From assembly GCF_001440415.1 (NCBI RefSeq), contig NZ_LLYA01000181.1, positions 224,822 through 288,821 of the forward strand: DNA of 64,000 bases. Reading direction: 5' to 3'. Made by a program: the position numbers and the translations under genes. The notes under the pieces were generated by a model. That model saw only the letters and a program-made list of their open reading frames with translations, was not told the DNA's origin and made no database searches. Shown one piece after another: positions 43,115 to 50,629 of this stretch; position 1 is the stretch's first letter; every line of letters begins with the position of its first letter. This DNA comes from Bradyrhizobium retamae (GTDB lineage Bacteria > Pseudomonadota > Alphaproteobacteria > Rhizobiales > Xanthobacteraceae).

Positions 43115-43861
43115 TCAGCGCTGCAGATAGCGCGCTTCGAGGTGGGCGCGTTCAGCTTTGCCGAGACCAAGGCCATCGCGGAGATAGCTTTCGAGATCAC
43201 CGTAGTCGGCGTCGATGGCCTCGAAGGCGGCGGCGAGAAATCAGGCCTGCACCGAGCCCAGCACCTGCTTGACGTTTTCGGGCAGGTCGCTGCTGTGATT
43301 GGGGTCCCTGCGGTAGAAGCGGTTGGTCAGCAGATAGTCTTCCGAGATAATGTCTTCGGAAACGCCGAGCGTATGCAGGATCAGCGCGCACGCAAAGCCG
43401 GTGCGGTCCTTGCCGGCGGTGCAATGGATCACCAGCGGCGCGCGATCTTCCAGCAAATGCGCGAACAGCGTCCGGAAGTGCTGCGTATTCTTCTGCACAT
43501 AGTTGCGATAGGAATCGCGCATCACCTCGACGGCGTGGTCCGTCGACAGCGGCGTGCCGGCGGCCGCGATGGCGCGCAGCGCCGCGACCACCGTCGGCTC
43601 AACCGGCAGCGAATGAACTGATATCTCGGACATGCCGCATAGGGCGGCGGCGCGCTCCTCGGAGCCGCGAAAATCGAACGCGCTGCGGACGCCCAGCTCC
43701 CGCAGGACGGAGACATCGCCTTCGGTGAGATGGCCAAGATGGTTGGAGCGAAAAATCTGTCGCCAGCGTACGATCCGGCCGTCGCTTGTGGGATAGCCGC
43801 CGAGATCGCGAAAGTTGCTGGCGCCGGCAAGATTGAAATGGCGGGCAGGGGGATCTGACAT
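43115..43861 (-). pseudogene. Tyrosine-protein phosphatase gene interrupted by one in-frame TGA
   Basis: Starts MSDPPARHFNLAGASNFRDL with the family's NFRDLGGY and the P-loop HCTAGKDRTG (Cys147). After 206 codons a TGA occurs at 43241-43243; the same frame then continues FLAAAFEAIDADYGDLESYL-RDGLGLGKAERAHLEAR and stops at 43115. The continuation is the recognisable C-terminal helix of this phosphatase family, so the TGA sits inside the gene. The catalytic part is intact, so a truncated product could still be active. The family dephosphorylates phosphotyrosine or related esters. Second such interruption within 500 bases. Confidence 0.78.
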
Positions 43862-43947
43862 CGTGCAGCAAGGGTTCGGACGGAGAACAAGGGATGGGTT
43901 TCGTTCGGCCCCGTCTCGTCTATACTGAACTCGCAAGAGGGCGAAGC

Positions 43948-44265
43948 ATGAATCGGCGGAACATCACGATTTTTGGCGCGGCGCTAGGCTTCGCCGCGGT
44001 TGCAACCATGCCCTCACAGGCATCGGCGCAGTCCAGCTTCCAGAATTATCGTTGCGCCGACGGCTCGCAGTTCACGGTTGGATTTTTTCAATACGACAAG
44101 CGTGCCCATCTACAACTCGACGGCAAGGCGGTGACGCTGCCCAAGCGTTGGACCCTGTCAGGGTCGCGTTACCAGGGGAAGGGCGTGACCTTACGGATCA
44201 CCAAAGCTGGCATCACCACCCTCAAGCACGCCAGGCGGCGGACCACGACGTGCCAGCAGACATGA
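43948..44265 (+). CDS. MliC-like lysozyme-inhibitor family protein
   Basis: 105 residues with a signal peptide ending QASAQ. The mature part YRCADGSQFTVGFFQYDKRA, ALLDGKAVTLPKRW-type strand and GSRYQGKGVTLRITKAG fits the MliC/C-type lysozyme inhibitor fold with a Cys near each end. Lipobox is not seen, so it is periplasmic rather than lipid-anchored. RBS AGAGGG lies upstream of ATG 43948. Role by family only. A weak terminator hairpin follows. Confidence 0.72.
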   Translation: MNRRNITIFGAALGFAAVATMPSQASAQSSFQNYRCADGSQFTVGFFQYDKRAHLQLDGKAVTLPKRWTLSGSRYQGKGVTLRITKAGITTLKHARRRTTTCQQT

Positions 44266-44269
44266 AAAA

Positions 44270-44295
44270 GGGCCGAAACGATTTCGTTCCGACCC
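44270..44295 (+). terminator. Imperfect hairpin after the MliC-like gene
   Basis: GGGCCGAAACG and CGTTCCGACCC pair at 9 of 11 positions around ATTT, followed by TCTTCTAGTTCT. The hairpin starts five bases past the stop codon. Weak as a terminator. Confidence 0.4.
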
Positions 44296-44358
44296 TCTTC
44301 TAGTTCTCCGTCCGCGCCTCGTTTGTCCGGCGCGTCCCTGCCAAACACCTCCCAGGCA

Positions 44359-44559
44359 TCAGTGATCCCGCTCGCTCTTGGCATCCTCGATCGCCGCGGC
44401 GTGGTACCAGCTATCGCAGCAGTCCGCGAGGTTGACCGGCTGGGCCGCAAACTCGGTCACGGCTTTGGTCTCGCCATAGCGACGTCCCCCGAGAGCCGCC
44501 CGGCCCCCGGCTGGGAATTGGTAGATCGTGGCTGACCCGTGATTCAAACTCGGATGCAT
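44359..44559 (-). CDS. DUF2735 family small protein
   Basis: 66 residues with GSATIYQFPAGGRAALGGRR, the mark of the rhizobial DUF2735 family, and a C-terminal CCDSWYHAAAIEDAK. GGAG lies eight bases before the ATG. No function is known. It is divergent from glnII across 569 bases; a DUF2735 gene beside glnII is something I recall from other rhizobia, which suggests a nitrogen-related role, but this is inference. Confidence 0.72.
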   Translation of the reverse strand: MHPSLNHGSATIYQFPAGGRAALGGRRYGETKAVTEFAAQPVNLADCCDSWYHAAAIEDAKSERDH

Positions 44560-45128
44560 CGTTGCAGTCTCCTTCTATCGACGCGCGAGCCTCCATGGTG
44601 CGCCCGACTCGTTCTCTAGTGGTTACGTAAGGCGATATTGTCGGTGTCCCGGGCGGGTGCAAGTGACCAAGAGAACGGCAGGTGCTGGCTATTTTGTGGG
44701 CACTTTCGATGCTGCTTCCTGCGAGGCAGCGACCGCGTGCCTAACGCGTTGGCCGGCAGGATGGTTGCTCGGCGGAGTCGGCATCCCACGTGGGCGCCTC
44801 AAAAGGATGCCGCACCTTTAAGCGTTTGGCGGCAGCGAAGCGAAAATGCCGGGAAAATGGGCTGGATTCAGTTCGCAAGTCCGCCCCTAGACCGCCCGAT
44901 TTGGGAGCCGGCCGCGCTCCTATGTCGCAGCTTCTATTTTGGGCGGCCGCCGGCCCGCGCTGTGGATGACCGTTGCCGCACTGCAGCGATTGGCACGTTA
45001 AATGCTTAGAAACAAGTGGCCTGACGTGGCCGGGTACACGTATGCGGAGACCTCCGGGGGCTGGGCGTCAAAATCCAGAATTCAAGGCTTCGGTTTTCCG
45101 CATTTCATAGCAACTCAAGAGAGGCTCA
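44560..45128. other. 569-base intergenic region upstream of glnII
   Basis: No gene is visible; the 123-residue frame at 44638-45009 has no ribosome site, an unnatural composition and runs into the sigma-54 promoter. The region should hold the promoters of glnII and the DUF2735 gene. Apart from the -24/-12 element at 44991-45006 I see only a GGTGCA half-site near 44656, too weak to call an NtrC site. Confidence 0.6.
44991..45006 (+). promoter_or_regulatory. Sigma-54 (RpoN) promoter of glnII
   Basis: TGGCACG-TTAA-ATGCT matches the -24/-12 consensus TGGCACG-N4-TTGCW with one change, spacing exact. It lies 122 bases before the glnII start. Rhizobial glnII genes are known to be NtrC/RpoN-dependent. 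Confidence 0.8.
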
Positions 45129-46166
45129 ATGACCAAGTACAAGCTCGAGTATATTTGGCTCGACGGCTATACGCCGACGCCGAGTCTGCGCGGCAAAACG
45201 CAGATCAAGGAATTCGACAAGTTCCCGACGCTCGAACAGCTTCCGCTGTGGGGCTTCGACGGCTCGTCCACCATGCAGGCCGAAGGCCACAGCTCCGATT
45301 GCGTGCTGAAGCCGGTCGCCGTCTATCCGGATGCAGCTCGGGAAAACGGCGCGCTGGTGATGTGCGAAGTCATGATGCCCGACGGCAAGACCCCGCACCC
45401 CTCGAACAAGCGCGCAACCATCCTCGACGATGAAGGCGCCTGGTTCGGCTTCGAGCAGGAATATTTCTTCTACAAGGACGGCCGTCCGCTCGGCTTTCCC
45501 TCGGACGGTTATCCGGGTCCGCAGGGCCCGTACTACACCGGCGTTGGCTACAAGAACGTTGGCGATGTCGCCCGCAAGATCGTGGAAGAGCATCTCAACC
45601 TCTGCCTAGCCGCCGGCATCAACCACGAAGGCATCAACGCCGAAGTGGCGAAGGGCCAGTGGGAATTCCAGATCTTCGGCAAGGGCTCCAAGACCGCTGC
45701 CGACCAGATGTGGATGGCACGCTACCTGATGCTGCGCCTGACCGAGAGCTACGGCATCGACATCGAATTCCACTGCAAGCCACTCGGCGATACCGACTGG
45801 AACGGCTCGGGCATGCACGCCAACTTCTCGACCAAGTACATGCGCGAAGTCGGTGGCAAGGAATACTTCGAGAAGCTGATGGCTGCCTTTGAGAAGAATC
45901 TCATGGACCACATTGCCGTCTACGGCCCGGACAACGACAAACGTCTGACCGGCAAGCACGAGACCGCGCCCTGGAACAAGTTCAGCTACGGTGTGGCTGA
46001 CCGCGGCGCCTCGATCCGCGTTCCGCACTCCTTCGTCAACAATGGCTACAAGGGCTATCTGGAAGACCGCCGCCCGAACTCGCAGGGCGACCCCTACCAG
46101 ATCGCGTCCCAGATCTTGAAGACGATCGCGGAAGTCCCAACCGGCGCCAAGGCCGCCGCGGCCTAA
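45129..46166 (+). CDS. glnII: Glutamine synthetase type II
   Basis: 345 residues, the eukaryotic-like GSII of rhizobia, which makes glutamine from glutamate, ammonia and ATP. Seen: LPLWGFDGSSTMQAEGHSSD (substrate region), FGFEQEYFFY with the metal ligands, GINAEVAKGQWEFQIF, and GSGMHANFSTK. Length and sequence differ from the adenylylated GlnA. RBS GAGAGG precedes the ATG. Its sigma-54 promoter points to induction under nitrogen limitation. A clear terminator follows at 46206. Confidence 0.95.
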   Translation: MTKYKLEYIWLDGYTPTPSLRGKTQIKEFDKFPTLEQLPLWGFDGSSTMQAEGHSSDCVLKPVAVYPDAARENGALVMCEVMMPDGKTPHPSNKRATILDDEGAWFGFEQEYFFYKDGRPLGFPSDGYPGPQGPYYTGVGYKNVGDVARKIVEEHLNLCLAAGINHEGINAEVAKGQWEFQIFGKGSKTAADQMWMARYLMLRLTESYGIDIEFHCKPLGDTDWNGSGMHANFSTKYMREVGGKEYFEKLMAAFEKNLMDHIAVYGPDNDKRLTGKHETAPWNKFSYGVADRGASIRVPHSFVNNGYKGYLEDRRPNSQGDPYQIASQILKTIAEVPTGAKAAAA

Positions 46167-46205
46167 GGGACCGACGATACAGTCCGGGCTTCCCGGTTGC
46201 AAAGC

Positions 46206-46246
46206 TGATCCGCCAGGGTACCGCCTTGGCGGATCATTGCGTTTTG
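46206..46246 (+). terminator. Terminator of glnII
   Basis: TGATCCGCCA (46206-46215) pairs perfectly with TGGCGGATCA (46227-46236) around an 11-base loop, then TTGCGTTTTG. It lies 40 bases after the stop. Confidence 0.75.
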
Positions 46247-46345
46247 ATGACACCGCTGTCTTGATGGGTTTGACGCAAATACGACCGTTCAAGGCCGTTC
46301 CCCTGCGTCACGAACCGCGCTAGACAACTAGCCGGGTTTGCCGGG

Positions 46346-47059
46346 GTGACGGCATTGTTTGAGGGATTTTACAAAGTCAGGTTTCAGCTTGGCGCGGCGG
46401 TCGGCCGCAGCGTGATGTATGCGCGCGGCGGCAAGATGCTGGGCGGCAATTCCGCCTTTGCCCATATCGGCAGTTACGAAACGCGGGACGATGGCGTCGA
46501 CATCGTGATCCAGACCGTGCGCCACAACCCGGACCCGAATTACCGCGCGATGGCCGGCACCGACGATGCCACGCTGCTGGCGAAGGGCAGGGCGGACGGC
46601 AATCTCTACCGCTTCGAAGGGGGCTTGAAGGAGTTGCCCGGCGTGGCGTTCCGTTCGGTGATGACGCCGATCGAGCAGGAGGCCATCCCGATCGCCGGCA
46701 GCGTCGGCAAAGGCGGCATCGTCAACGGCCTCTATTCCATCCACGTACGCCTGCTCGACGGCGTCGAGGGCGGCCTGACCGGCGTGATGCTGCTCAATGA
46801 CGGGCGCATCCTCGGCGGCGACGCATCCTTCTACTATCTCGGCACGTACACCTCGGAGAACGGCCGCTGGAAAGGCCAGATTCTCAATCAGGAGCACACG
46901 CCCGCCATGGGCGAGAACCCCATCTTCGGCGGCCATGAAGTCGGCATCGGCTTTTCCGGCTCCTACGACGAGCAAGGCGCGCTCTTGGAGGCGACCGCGC
47001 TTGCCGGCAAGCGCAGCCTTCGAATGACCGCGGTGCTCAAGCTGATGCGCCGGGTATAG
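46346..47059 (+). CDS. Tandem GrlR-like barrel protein, paralogue 2
   Basis: 237 residues, GTG start. Half 1 GFYKVRFQLGAAVGRSVMYA, GKMLGGNSAFAHIGSYETRD; half 2 NGLYSIHVRLLDGVEGGLTG, GRILGGDASFYYLGTYTSEN, then HTPAMGENPIFGGHEVGIGF. A 33-base stretch coding the GGHEVGIGFSG region is identical to paralogue 1 (46928-46960 vs 40989-41021). It is followed six bases later by the ModA-like gene, suggesting an operon. Cytoplasmic, no signal. Role unknown; any link to GrlR regulation is by fold only. Confidence 0.75.
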   Translation: MTALFEGFYKVRFQLGAAVGRSVMYARGGKMLGGNSAFAHIGSYETRDDGVDIVIQTVRHNPDPNYRAMAGTDDATLLAKGRADGNLYRFEGGLKELPGVAFRSVMTPIEQEAIPIAGSVGKGGIVNGLYSIHVRLLDGVEGGLTGVMLLNDGRILGGDASFYYLGTYTSENGRWKGQILNQEHTPAMGENPIFGGHEVGIGFSGSYDEQGALLEATALAGKRSLRMTAVLKLMRRV

Positions 47060-47065
47060 CGGCCG

Positions 47066-47752
47066 ATGGCTGATACCGTGCGCATGCTCTCGACGCTGGC
47101 GTTGAAGGGCGCCGTGCAAAGCCTGGCCGGCCAGTATCGGGCGGCCGGAGGCGCACGCATCGACGCCGATTTCGCGCCCACACTGGCGCTGTTGGACCGG
47201 CTGCGCGCGGGCGAGGCCGCGGATGTCGTCATCCTGACCCGTGAGGGGCTGGACGAAGTCGCGCGCGAGGGGCGGGTGGTCCCGGAGACTTGCGTGGACC
47301 TGGCCCGCTCCTTTGTCGGCATCGCCGTGAGGGCCGGGACGGCCCATCCCGATATCGCGACGGAGACGGCGCTGCGCGTGGCGCTACTCGGCGCGCGCTC
47401 GGTGGCCTATTCGCGGCTCGGCGCCAGCGGCATTCTGTTCGCAAAAATGATCGAGCAACTCGGCATTGCCTCCGAGGTCAATGCGAGGGCGCAGATCATC
47501 CAGCAGGGCTTTACCGCCGAAAAGCTGGTGACCGGCGAGGCCGATCTCGCTGTCCAGCAGATCAGCGAGTTGAAGCAGGTCGGCGGCATCGAGGTGGTTG
47601 GAGCCATTCCACGCCAACTGCAAACGCCCGCGGTGTTTTCCGCGGGGCGTATGGTGGCGAGCAACAAGCCGGCCGAAGCGGACCGGCTGCTGCGATTTCT
47701 TGCGTCGCCTGCGGTCGCACCGGCGTTGCGCGAGAGCGGGCTCGAGCCCTGA
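47066..47752 (+). CDS. ModA-like substrate-binding-fold protein, no export signal
   Basis: 228 residues of the periplasmic-binding type II fold (molybdate/ModA branch): LSTLALKGAVQSLAGQYRAA start, AADVVILTREGLDEVAREGR, and LVTGEADLAVQQISELKQVG. These are the usual ligand-loop positions, yet the protein starts directly at the fold without a signal peptide, so it is probably cytoplasmic. It starts six bases after the GrlR-like paralogue 2. No molybdate permease is nearby. It may be a sensor or an orphan binding protein. Confidence 0.78.
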   Translation: MADTVRMLSTLALKGAVQSLAGQYRAAGGARIDADFAPTLALLDRLRAGEAADVVILTREGLDEVAREGRVVPETCVDLARSFVGIAVRAGTAHPDIATETALRVALLGARSVAYSRLGASGILFAKMIEQLGIASEVNARAQIIQQGFTAEKLVTGEADLAVQQISELKQVGGIEVVGAIPRQLQTPAVFSAGRMVASNKPAEADRLLRFLASPAVAPALRESGLEP

Positions 47753-47755
47753 ATT

Positions 47756-48199
47756 TCAATCCCGGATCAAGACGACACCGGCGATCAACAGCACTGCGCC
47801 TGCGAACCGCGCGGCGCTCACGGGATGCGGCGTCAGCCCGAACGCGCCGAAATGGTCGAGCGTGACCGCAGCGAGCACCTGGCCGGCAATGACCAGCGCA
47901 AACAGCGTCGCTGCGCCGAGCGAGGGCAACAACAGGATCGCCAGCAGGATGAAGGCAGCGCCGAACACGCCGCCGGACCACGCATACCACGGCACATCGA
48001 CCATTGTTTTCCAGGACGGCACGCGCTCGCCGAGCGCGATCACCGCGACGATCATGGTGATGAGGCCGCCCGCATAGCTGATCAGCCCCGCCCAGGCCGG
48101 CGAGCCCAGCGCCGTGCGCAGACTGCCATTGAGCACCTGCTGGGTCGCGACGCTGACGCCAGCCCCGAGCGCAAGGAGATAGAGGAAGAAATGTTGCAC
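47756..48199 (-). CDS. DMT/YdcZ (DUF606) family membrane protein
   Basis: 147 residues with five hydrophobic helices of the DUF606/YdcZ family: start QHFFLYLLALGAGVSVATQQ, then SLRTALGSPAWAGLISYAGG and GAATLFALVIAGQVLAAVTL, LDHFGAFGL. GTG at 48199 has GGGGGGA six bases upstream and is preferred to the far-upstream start. The family is a half-size DMT transporter of unknown substrate. Convergent with the ModA-like gene, 3 bases apart. Confidence 0.82.
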   Translation of the reverse strand: MQHFFLYLLALGAGVSVATQQVLNGSLRTALGSPAWAGLISYAGGLITMIVAVIALGERVPSWKTMVDVPWYAWSGGVFGAAFILLAILLLPSLGAATLFALVIAGQVLAAVTLDHFGAFGLTPHPVSAARFAGAVLLIAGVVLIRD

Positions 48200-48336
48200 G
48201 TGATCCCCCCGTTCATTCCATCCAGCCGAACGATCCCGGCATTGCAGGGCCAGACAACGCGAATAGCCGGAGCGGAACAAGGGGACCGGTGGCGTCATTA
48301 TTGCGGACGAGGCTCGCAGGAAAAGTGGTGCTGGCC

Positions 48337-48486
48337 ATGATCCGAAAACTGCAATCGGGCGAATACCGGCTCTATTCCCGCAAAATCAATCCGAAAACCG
48401 GCAAGCGCCGTAACCTCGGAACCTTCAAATCGCGTGCGGCGGCGGAAAAGCACGAACGCGCCGTGCAGTATTTCAAACGGCATTGA
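48337..48486 (+). CDS. Small basic protein, 49 residues
   Basis: MIRKLQSGEYRLYSRKINPK-TGKRRNLGTFKSRAAAEKHE-RAVQYFKRH: a short, very basic protein with a strand-strand-helix pattern like the N-terminal arm of phage integrases. It resembles small proteins conserved in bradyrhizobia. A GTG at 48328 with AGGA six bases upstream is an alternative start. Role unknown. Confidence 0.65.
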   Translation: MIRKLQSGEYRLYSRKINPKTGKRRNLGTFKSRAAAEKHERAVQYFKRH

Positions 48487-48570
48487 AACTGCGATAAAAC
48501 GCGCGCTGGTTCCATTGCGGCGGCGGTGCTAAGCCCGGCGGACGGATTCGATAGGTGCAGGACATCTTCG

Positions 48571-49275
48571 TTGCTGAACGGGCTCTACAAGGTCGAGTAC
48601 GGCGTGAACGACGCGTTCGGCCGCAGCGTCATGTGCATGCACAATGGCAAGCTGTTGGGCGGCAATTCCGCCTTTGCCCATCTCGGCACTTATCAGGAGA
48701 CGGCTGGGGAAATTATCGGCGAGGTCATCACCCAGCGTCACAATGACGACCCTCACTACAAGCCGCTGATGGACACCGACGTCGCCGCCATCAGCGTGCG
48801 TGGCAGGCTGCAGGGCAACAAGATTCGTTTTGAAGGCAGCGCCGCGCCGCGGCCTGGCGCCTTGTTCTGGGCCGAGTTGACCCGGCTCGACGACGAAGCG
48901 CTGCCGCCGGTCGGCACCGTCGGGCCGGGCGGCATTGTCAATGGCCTCTATTCCCTCCAGCTCCGCGCGCTCGACGGTATCGAGGCCGGTCTGTCCGGCG
49001 TCATGCTGCTGCTGGACGGCCGCATTCTCGGCGGCGACGCTTTTTTCTATTACCTTGGGTCCTATGCTTCGGCCGACGGCCGCTGGAAGGGTGAGATCCT
49101 GAACCAGGAGCATACGCCGGCGAAGGGCGAAAACCCTGTGTTCGGCGGCCATGAGGTGGGCATCGGCTTTACCGGCACCTGCGACGAAGCGGGGGCTGAA
49201 CTCGAAGCCATTGCGTTGGCCGGAAAGCGCAGCTTGCGGCTGGCCGCGACGCTCAAGCTGATGCGGCCCGCTTAG
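48571..49275 (+). CDS. Tandem GrlR-like barrel protein, paralogue 3
   Basis: 234 residues from a TTG at 48571 that has AGGA eight bases upstream; GTG at 48526 opens a longer frame without a ribosome site. Half 1 NGLYKVEYGVNDAFGRSVMC, GKLLGGNSAFAHLGTYQETA; half 2 NGLYSLQLRALDGIEAGLSG, GRILGGDAFFYYLGSYASAD, then GGHEVGIGFTGTCDEAGAEL. It is closer to paralogue 2 than to 1. Its stop overlaps the converging small membrane protein's stop by four bases. Function unknown. Confidence 0.75.
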   Translation: MLNGLYKVEYGVNDAFGRSVMCMHNGKLLGGNSAFAHLGTYQETAGEIIGEVITQRHNDDPHYKPLMDTDVAAISVRGRLQGNKIRFEGSAAPRPGALFWAELTRLDDEALPPVGTVGPGGIVNGLYSLQLRALDGIEAGLSGVMLLLDGRILGGDAFFYYLGSYASADGRWKGEILNQEHTPAKGENPVFGGHEVGIGFTGTCDEAGAELEAIALAGKRSLRLAATLKLMRPA

Positions 49276-49472
49276 TCACGCTTGCGTCGCGCGAAAAACC
49301 ACACGGTGAGCGCAACGGGCGCGCCGAGCGCGAGCCAGGAAAAATAGCGGCCGGGTCCCTCGGACAATAGCGCGCTTAATAGCCCAGCGACCGACAGCAC
49401 GCCGATCAGCAGCGGACCGCCGTATACGGTCCACCAATTGCCGCTGGATCGCGATTTGCGGGCGACGGTCAT
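49272..49472 (-). CDS. Small membrane protein of the siderophore-receptor unit
   Basis: 66 residues with two hydrophobic helices (YGGPLLIGVLSVAGLLSALL and SWLALGAPVALTVWFFARR). Its ATG at 49472 overlaps the PepSY gene stop (ATGA), so it is coupled to it. A small membrane partner next to PepSY proteins of TonB-receptor clusters is familiar from other proteobacteria. Function unknown; probably part of the same iron-uptake unit. Confidence 0.72.
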   Translation of the reverse strand: MTVARKSRSSGNWWTVYGGPLLIGVLSVAGLLSALLSEGPGRYFSWLALGAPVALTVWFFARRKRD

Positions 49473-50602
49473 CGCGACGGCTGCAGGGAAGGCTGCCCCG
49501 CTATCGCGTGGCTGCGATGCTTGCGGCGTTTGACGATCCACAGATAGAGCCCGCTGACGATGACGACGATGGTCATGATGTCGAGCAGGGCCCAGATGAT
49601 CTTCAACGGCATGCCGCCATAATCACCGAAGTGCAGCGGCTGCGACACGAGCAGTACCTTGAGATAGACCGGAAGATCGCGCGCGTCGGAGACTTCTCCG
49701 GTTTCGCCATCGAGCAGCACTGGTTTGAGCAGGCGCGATGTCAACGGCGTGTCGCCGCGCATGAACACCGCGAAATGATGCGAACTCGTGAATGGGGTGC
49801 CGGGAAAGGCAATGAAGGAGATGTTCATGCCCGGCGCCGTCGTCCGCGCTCTTTCGATCGTTGTATCGAGCGAAGCTCGATGAACCGGCGGCGGCTTGCC
49901 CGCGTAAGGCTTGACCATGTCGGCGATTTCGTTGGCTTTCCACTGGCTCAGCATCACTTCCGCAAGTGTATTGATGACGCCGGTAGCGCCGACCACCAGC
50001 GCCCATGCGATGGTTACGGCGCCCAGAAGATTGTGCCAATCGAACCAGGCAATGCGGCGCGACTTGTCCCTGAGGGTGCCGAAACTCAGCCGCCGCGTAA
50101 ACGGCCAGTACAACACCACGCCGGAGACGATGGCGACCAGGAATAGGAATCCCATGGCGCCGAGGAACAGCTTGCCAGGCTGGCCGGCAAACATATCGAC
50201 GTGGAGCTTCAGAAAGATCAGCATCGGCCCGCCACCGACCGAGCCGAGCGGCTTGGCGGTGTGTGCATCATACGCCCTGAGCGTCGCGGCATCCGGATCG
50301 CCGTCGACCTTGTTGTTGGTGAAGGCGACCACCGTGTTCGGTTCGTCCTTGTCCCACAAGATATATTGCAGGACGCGACCGGGATCGTTCGCAAGCGCCG
50401 TGCGGGCGATCTCGTCGATGCTCCGTTTCACCGCGCCCGGCTGTGCGATCTCGGGCTTCGGATCGTAGCCGAGCAGCTCATCGATCTCATGATGGAAGAT
50501 GAGGGGCAGGCCGGTGATGCACAGCAGCAGCAGGAACAGCGTCGATATCAGGCTGCTCCAGGTGTGGACCACCGACCAGATGCGAACGGTTCTGGCTTTC
50601 AG
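49469..50602 (-). CDS. PepSY-TM family membrane protein, probable CTG start
   Basis: 377 residues if read from CTG at 50602. This codon lies five bases after AGGAGG and the codons after it (KARTVRIWSVVHTWSSL) give the usual N-terminus of this family; the next standard start (GTG at 50572) would delete this part. Three to four membrane helices (LISTLFLLLLCITGLPLIFH, FLGAMGFLFLVAIVSGVVLY, WALLDIMTIVVIVSGLYLW) flank a PepSY domain. Such proteins act next to siderophore receptors, probably reducing ferric siderophores at the inner membrane. 27 bases downstream of the receptor gene, coupled to the small membrane protein. Confidence 0.82.
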   Translation of the reverse strand: MKARTVRIWSVVHTWSSLISTLFLLLLCITGLPLIFHHEIDELLGYDPKPEIAQPGAVKRSIDEIARTALANDPGRVLQYILWDKDEPNTVVAFTNNKVDGDPDAATLRAYDAHTAKPLGSVGGGPMLIFLKLHVDMFAGQPGKLFLGAMGFLFLVAIVSGVVLYWPFTRRLSFGTLRDKSRRIAWFDWHNLLGAVTIAWALVVGATGVINTLAEVMLSQWKANEIADMVKPYAGKPPPVHRASLDTTIERARTTAPGMNISFIAFPGTPFTSSHHFAVFMRGDTPLTSRLLKPVLLDGETGEVSDARDLPVYLKVLLVSQPLHFGDYGGMPLKIIWALLDIMTIVVIVSGLYLWIVKRRKHRSHAIAGQPSLQPSR

Positions 50603-50629
50603 GGCTGCCTCCTACCGATTGCGCCCGCG

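Noticed and set aside
42790..43243. In-frame TGA codons read as selenocysteine
   Set aside because: Neither family is a known selenoprotein, no hairpin of the right kind directly follows the codons, and TGA is used as normal stop elsewhere in the window (for example purM, dctQ).
44638..45009. 123-residue frame before glnII
   Set aside because: No ribosome site, odd composition (many Cys, Trp, Arg), and it runs through the sigma-54 promoter.
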